Assembly: GCA_037367405.1 (NCBI GenBank)
Contig: JAZKJV010006949.1
Location: 205,769 to 269,768, forward strand
Length of the DNA stretch: 64,000 nt
Reading direction: 5' to 3'
Origin: Ottelia alismoides
Lineage: Eukaryota; Streptophyta; Magnoliopsida; Alismatales; Hydrocharitaceae
A program made the position numbers and the translations under genes. Positions 61,234 through 64,000 of the stretch are shown here, one piece after another (position 1 is the stretch's first letter; each line of letters begins with the position of its first letter). Below the pieces are notes generated by a model that worked only from the letters and a program-made list of their open reading frames with translations, made no database searches and was not told where the DNA came from.

Positions 61234-61882
61234 GGGTTGTTGACTCAAGATGAAGCATTACACCTATCCGACCGCCCAATCATTAGTGATACCACGTGGC
61301 GCGCTCAGCATCGTCGATCTGTACCTCTCATGTACCGTACACAAACTCTTGGGGGTAAGTGCATAATAGCCCTCCTGCCTCTTTGAATTTTTTGACTACT
61401 CCTGTAAATATTAAATATAGTGTAATTTTTAGTAAAAATTACAAGTTGGACCCTGAATTTTTTACTTATTACATTTTGGTCCTTCCACCACATATGTAGC
61501 TACAGTGACGCATCGTAAATATTTCATATATGCCCTTATGTTTTTTGGATCTATTATTAAATGAAGTTTATGTTATTAGAATTGTAAATAAGTCCCTATA
61601 ATCGTGACATTTTTATTTTGTGCATATTTATCATTTTAAATAGTTTTATTGCTCTAAAAATATTAGGAAAATTAATATAAGTGCATGATATCGTGCTTGA
61701 TCTCGCTCATATTTTTATTTGGTATTTTATTTAATTTTCTAATTTTAAAATACAAAACATGCATTTTATTCCCTTTCTAAATATAAAAACCGATAAAAAA
61801 TATATAACCTTCTCCAAAAATTCTAAAAAATATATTCTATATTATAGCATTATCTACCATATATCCATCTTTAAATAACTTA
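60992..61882 (+). repeat. Direct repeat, copy 1 (891 bp)
   Basis: It is nearly identical to 63107-64000. It comprises the outer 240 bp of the copia LTR (to 61233), then gggttgttgactcaagatga and about 650 bp of family-L sequence with the tttggtccttccacc block seen at 41876. Confidence 0.9.
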
Positions 61883-63106
61883 ATATATGCATTTTCAACA
61901 CCAATTCCTCGAATGTAACACTTCTCAGAATATGACAGAACAAGTTTGGCATTTACACACTTAATCTCTTTCTTGGTTCATCAAGCCTTTATTAATCATA
62001 TTTAATCATTAAGTAGGAGGGAGCAAGAGTATGTTAAGGTCTTCTAAGTCACTATACAAAACCTAATCACACTCTCTTTTCCATACATGTCACGTGAGTG
62101 GATGGGTACAAGAAAACTTATTGCTATGATCAACGTAAGCACTATATGAAACAACATGAATGCAGATTATCATACGAAAATAGGCACAACATGACCATGG
62201 TACTACTTTCTCCTTTCCTCGTAGGGTAGTAGTTCTCTCTCTATTTTCTATAAGTTCTTGATGGGCCATCATCCATTCAACCCAAAACCAATCAGGACAT
62301 GGATTGCTCAGTAATATAATCCACATGCTTATGTTATGTATCCCAACTTACAATAAATGTCACTTTAGAGATGTCATCCTTTTCTATAAAACTCATAATG
62401 AAAGATTAACTCATATCTCAAAGAACCTAAGTTCTAAGTTGTACGAATTTAAACGGTCTACATTATTTGGAACATATTTTCTCCATGTACACTTGCCCAA
62501 TACATATACTTTCACATCTATATTCAGGAGCGGAATTAGCATATAGCTTGGGGGCATGAACCTCCTTAATTATTACATTTCACTTATATAATGTTGTTAA
62601 ATTTTGATACAACCACTACTTAAATTTTAAATATAGAATAAATAATTCCACATGTTATAACTAAATGCTCATTCTCTTACTAGTAAAGTGTTGTTCCCTC
62701 CCATTAATGAACCAGGATTCGAATCCCATGCTTGCATTTTGGGCAAAAAATTAGCTATACTCACTTTACCTCTCTCCATCCTTTCTTTTGTTTAACAAAT
62801 TAATTCCATCATTTCTTTGTTAAAAAATATTTCTACTCACTTTAAATATATTAATATTATAAGTATAATTTGGTATAAAATGATATTGGGACTCATTTAT
62901 CTCTACCATTATTTCTATTTCTCTTTGTAAATGAAATAAATTTTTATTATTTCCCTTTTAAATATGAAAATTTTTAACTAAAGGTATTAAAAATTCACCA
63001 TTGAAAAAATACTCCATAACCTATTGAAAATTCAAATAACATTTAAATGGTAAGTTTATCAAATTTTAAAAATCACATTTGAATTTGTTAACTCTACTTA
63101 AAAACT
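61883..63106. other. Spacer between the two direct repeats
   Basis: AT-rich and without a recognised gene. A small open frame on - (62090-62326) has no known features. Confidence 0.4.
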
Positions 63107-64000
63107 ATCATTTGACGGTGCTTGATGAGTCCTCAATATAACTCTTTAGATATTCATCCATGCACCAGCCTCTATGATTAATAATTGAATCAACAGCTAT
63201 ATGATCATTGAGATGGCCATGGTACACAACCCTAATTGTACTAAGGGATCTATTATGCAAATTAGTTATTCTTCATTCAAATCAGGGAATGATATTTGCA
63301 ATAATATTTATTTCATAATGGCTCGTTGTGGGCTTGCAAGTCCAACAGGGTTGTTGACTCAAGATGAAGCATTGCACCTGTCCGACCACCCAATCATTAG
63401 TGATACCACGTGGCGCGCTCAGCATCCTCGATCTGTACCTCTCATGTACCGTACACAAACTCTTGGGGGTAAGTGCATAATAGCCCTCCTACCTCTTGAA
63501 TTTTATGATTACTCATGTAAATATTAAATATAGTGTAATTTTTTAGTAAAAATTACAAGTTGGACCCTGAATTTTCTAGTTATTACATTTTGGTCCTTCC
63601 ACCTCATATGTAGCTACAGTGACGCACCGAAAATATTTCATATATGCCCTTATGTTTTTTTGGATCTATTATTAAATGAAGTTTATGTTATTAGAATTGT
63701 AAATAAATCCCTATAATCGTGACATTTTTATTTTGTGCATATTTATCATTTTAAATAGTTTTGTTGCTCTATAAATATTAGGAAAATTAATATAAGTGCA
63801 TGATATCGTGCTTGATCTCGCTCATATTTTTATTTGGTATTTTATTTAATTTTCTTATTTTAAAAAAATACAAAACATGCATTTTATTCGCTTTCTAAAT
63901 TTAAAAACCGATAAAAAATATATAACCTTCTCCAAAAATTCTAAAAAATATATTCTGTATTATAGCATTATCTACCATATATCCATCTTTAAATAACTTA
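63107..64000 (+). repeat. Direct repeat, copy 2 (894 bp, cut by window end)
   Basis: The offset from copy 1 is 2115 bp at the start and 2118 bp at the end. The copia LTR/family-L junction is at 63347, matching 61233. It may continue past the window. Confidence 0.9.

Noticed and set aside
1..64000. tRNA or rRNA genes
   Set aside because: I saw no conserved rRNA core and no tRNA cloverleaf by eye. A covariance-model scan would settle this, and a hit would refute it.

Overview
The window is nuclear DNA of a flowering plant. It has spliced genes with GT-AG introns, plant-specific gene families (NAC, kinesin-light-chain-related, galacturonosyltransferase-like, pectinesterase) and a dense load of copia, gypsy, LINE, MULE and hAT elements in AT-rich sequence. 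The very GC-rich 5' exons of the genes suggest a monocot; this is an inference from composition, and I cannot name the species.

Only two intact host genes are supported. (1) A NAC transcription factor of the NAM/CUC type on the + strand (7361-10264; three exons, 305 codons). Its last exon carries a near-perfect miR164 target site and its second intron carries two transposons. (2) A kinesin-light-chain-related TPR protein (KLCR/CMU type) on the - strand (32140 down to 17561; three exons, 590 codons). Its last intron is about 12.5 kb. That intron holds a Pack-MULE with the 5' part of a galacturonosyltransferase-like gene, a decayed copia element, a complete 2.6-kb non-autonomous LTR retrotransposon with matching target-site duplications, and a complete 745-bp hAT element.

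Layout. 1-2345: 5'-cut copy of a long LTR-like repeat (family L). 2346-6630: AT-rich spacer with a copia gag scrap and a 42-bp minisatellite. 6630-10470: NAC promoter and gene. 10480-16835: a MITE, LINE zf-RVT scrap, CACTA-like end, minus-strand copia gag, a second MITE and a decayed RTE-type LINE. 16836-17560: spacer. 17561-32140: KLCR gene with its transposon-filled intron. 32362-33560: element built from CGATATATCG palindromes and about 170-bp tandem units. 33561-39950: mostly AT-rich spacer with a pectinesterase pseudogene. 39960-52060: three copies of family L (two in tandem on -, one on +), two MITEs between or inside them. 52618-54720: decayed gypsy gag following the + copy. 54726-61233: minus-strand copia remains with a long LTR and primer-binding site. 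60992-64000: a 0.9-kb direct repeat, two copies 2.1 kb apart, each holding the same copia-LTR/family-L junction.

The two genes do not form a pathway. The most notable structures are the Pack-MULE inside the KLCR intron, the compact LTR element that appears to carry its own internal promoter and a small repetitive ORF, and the L-unit array. No CRISPR, operon, tRNA or rRNA was found.
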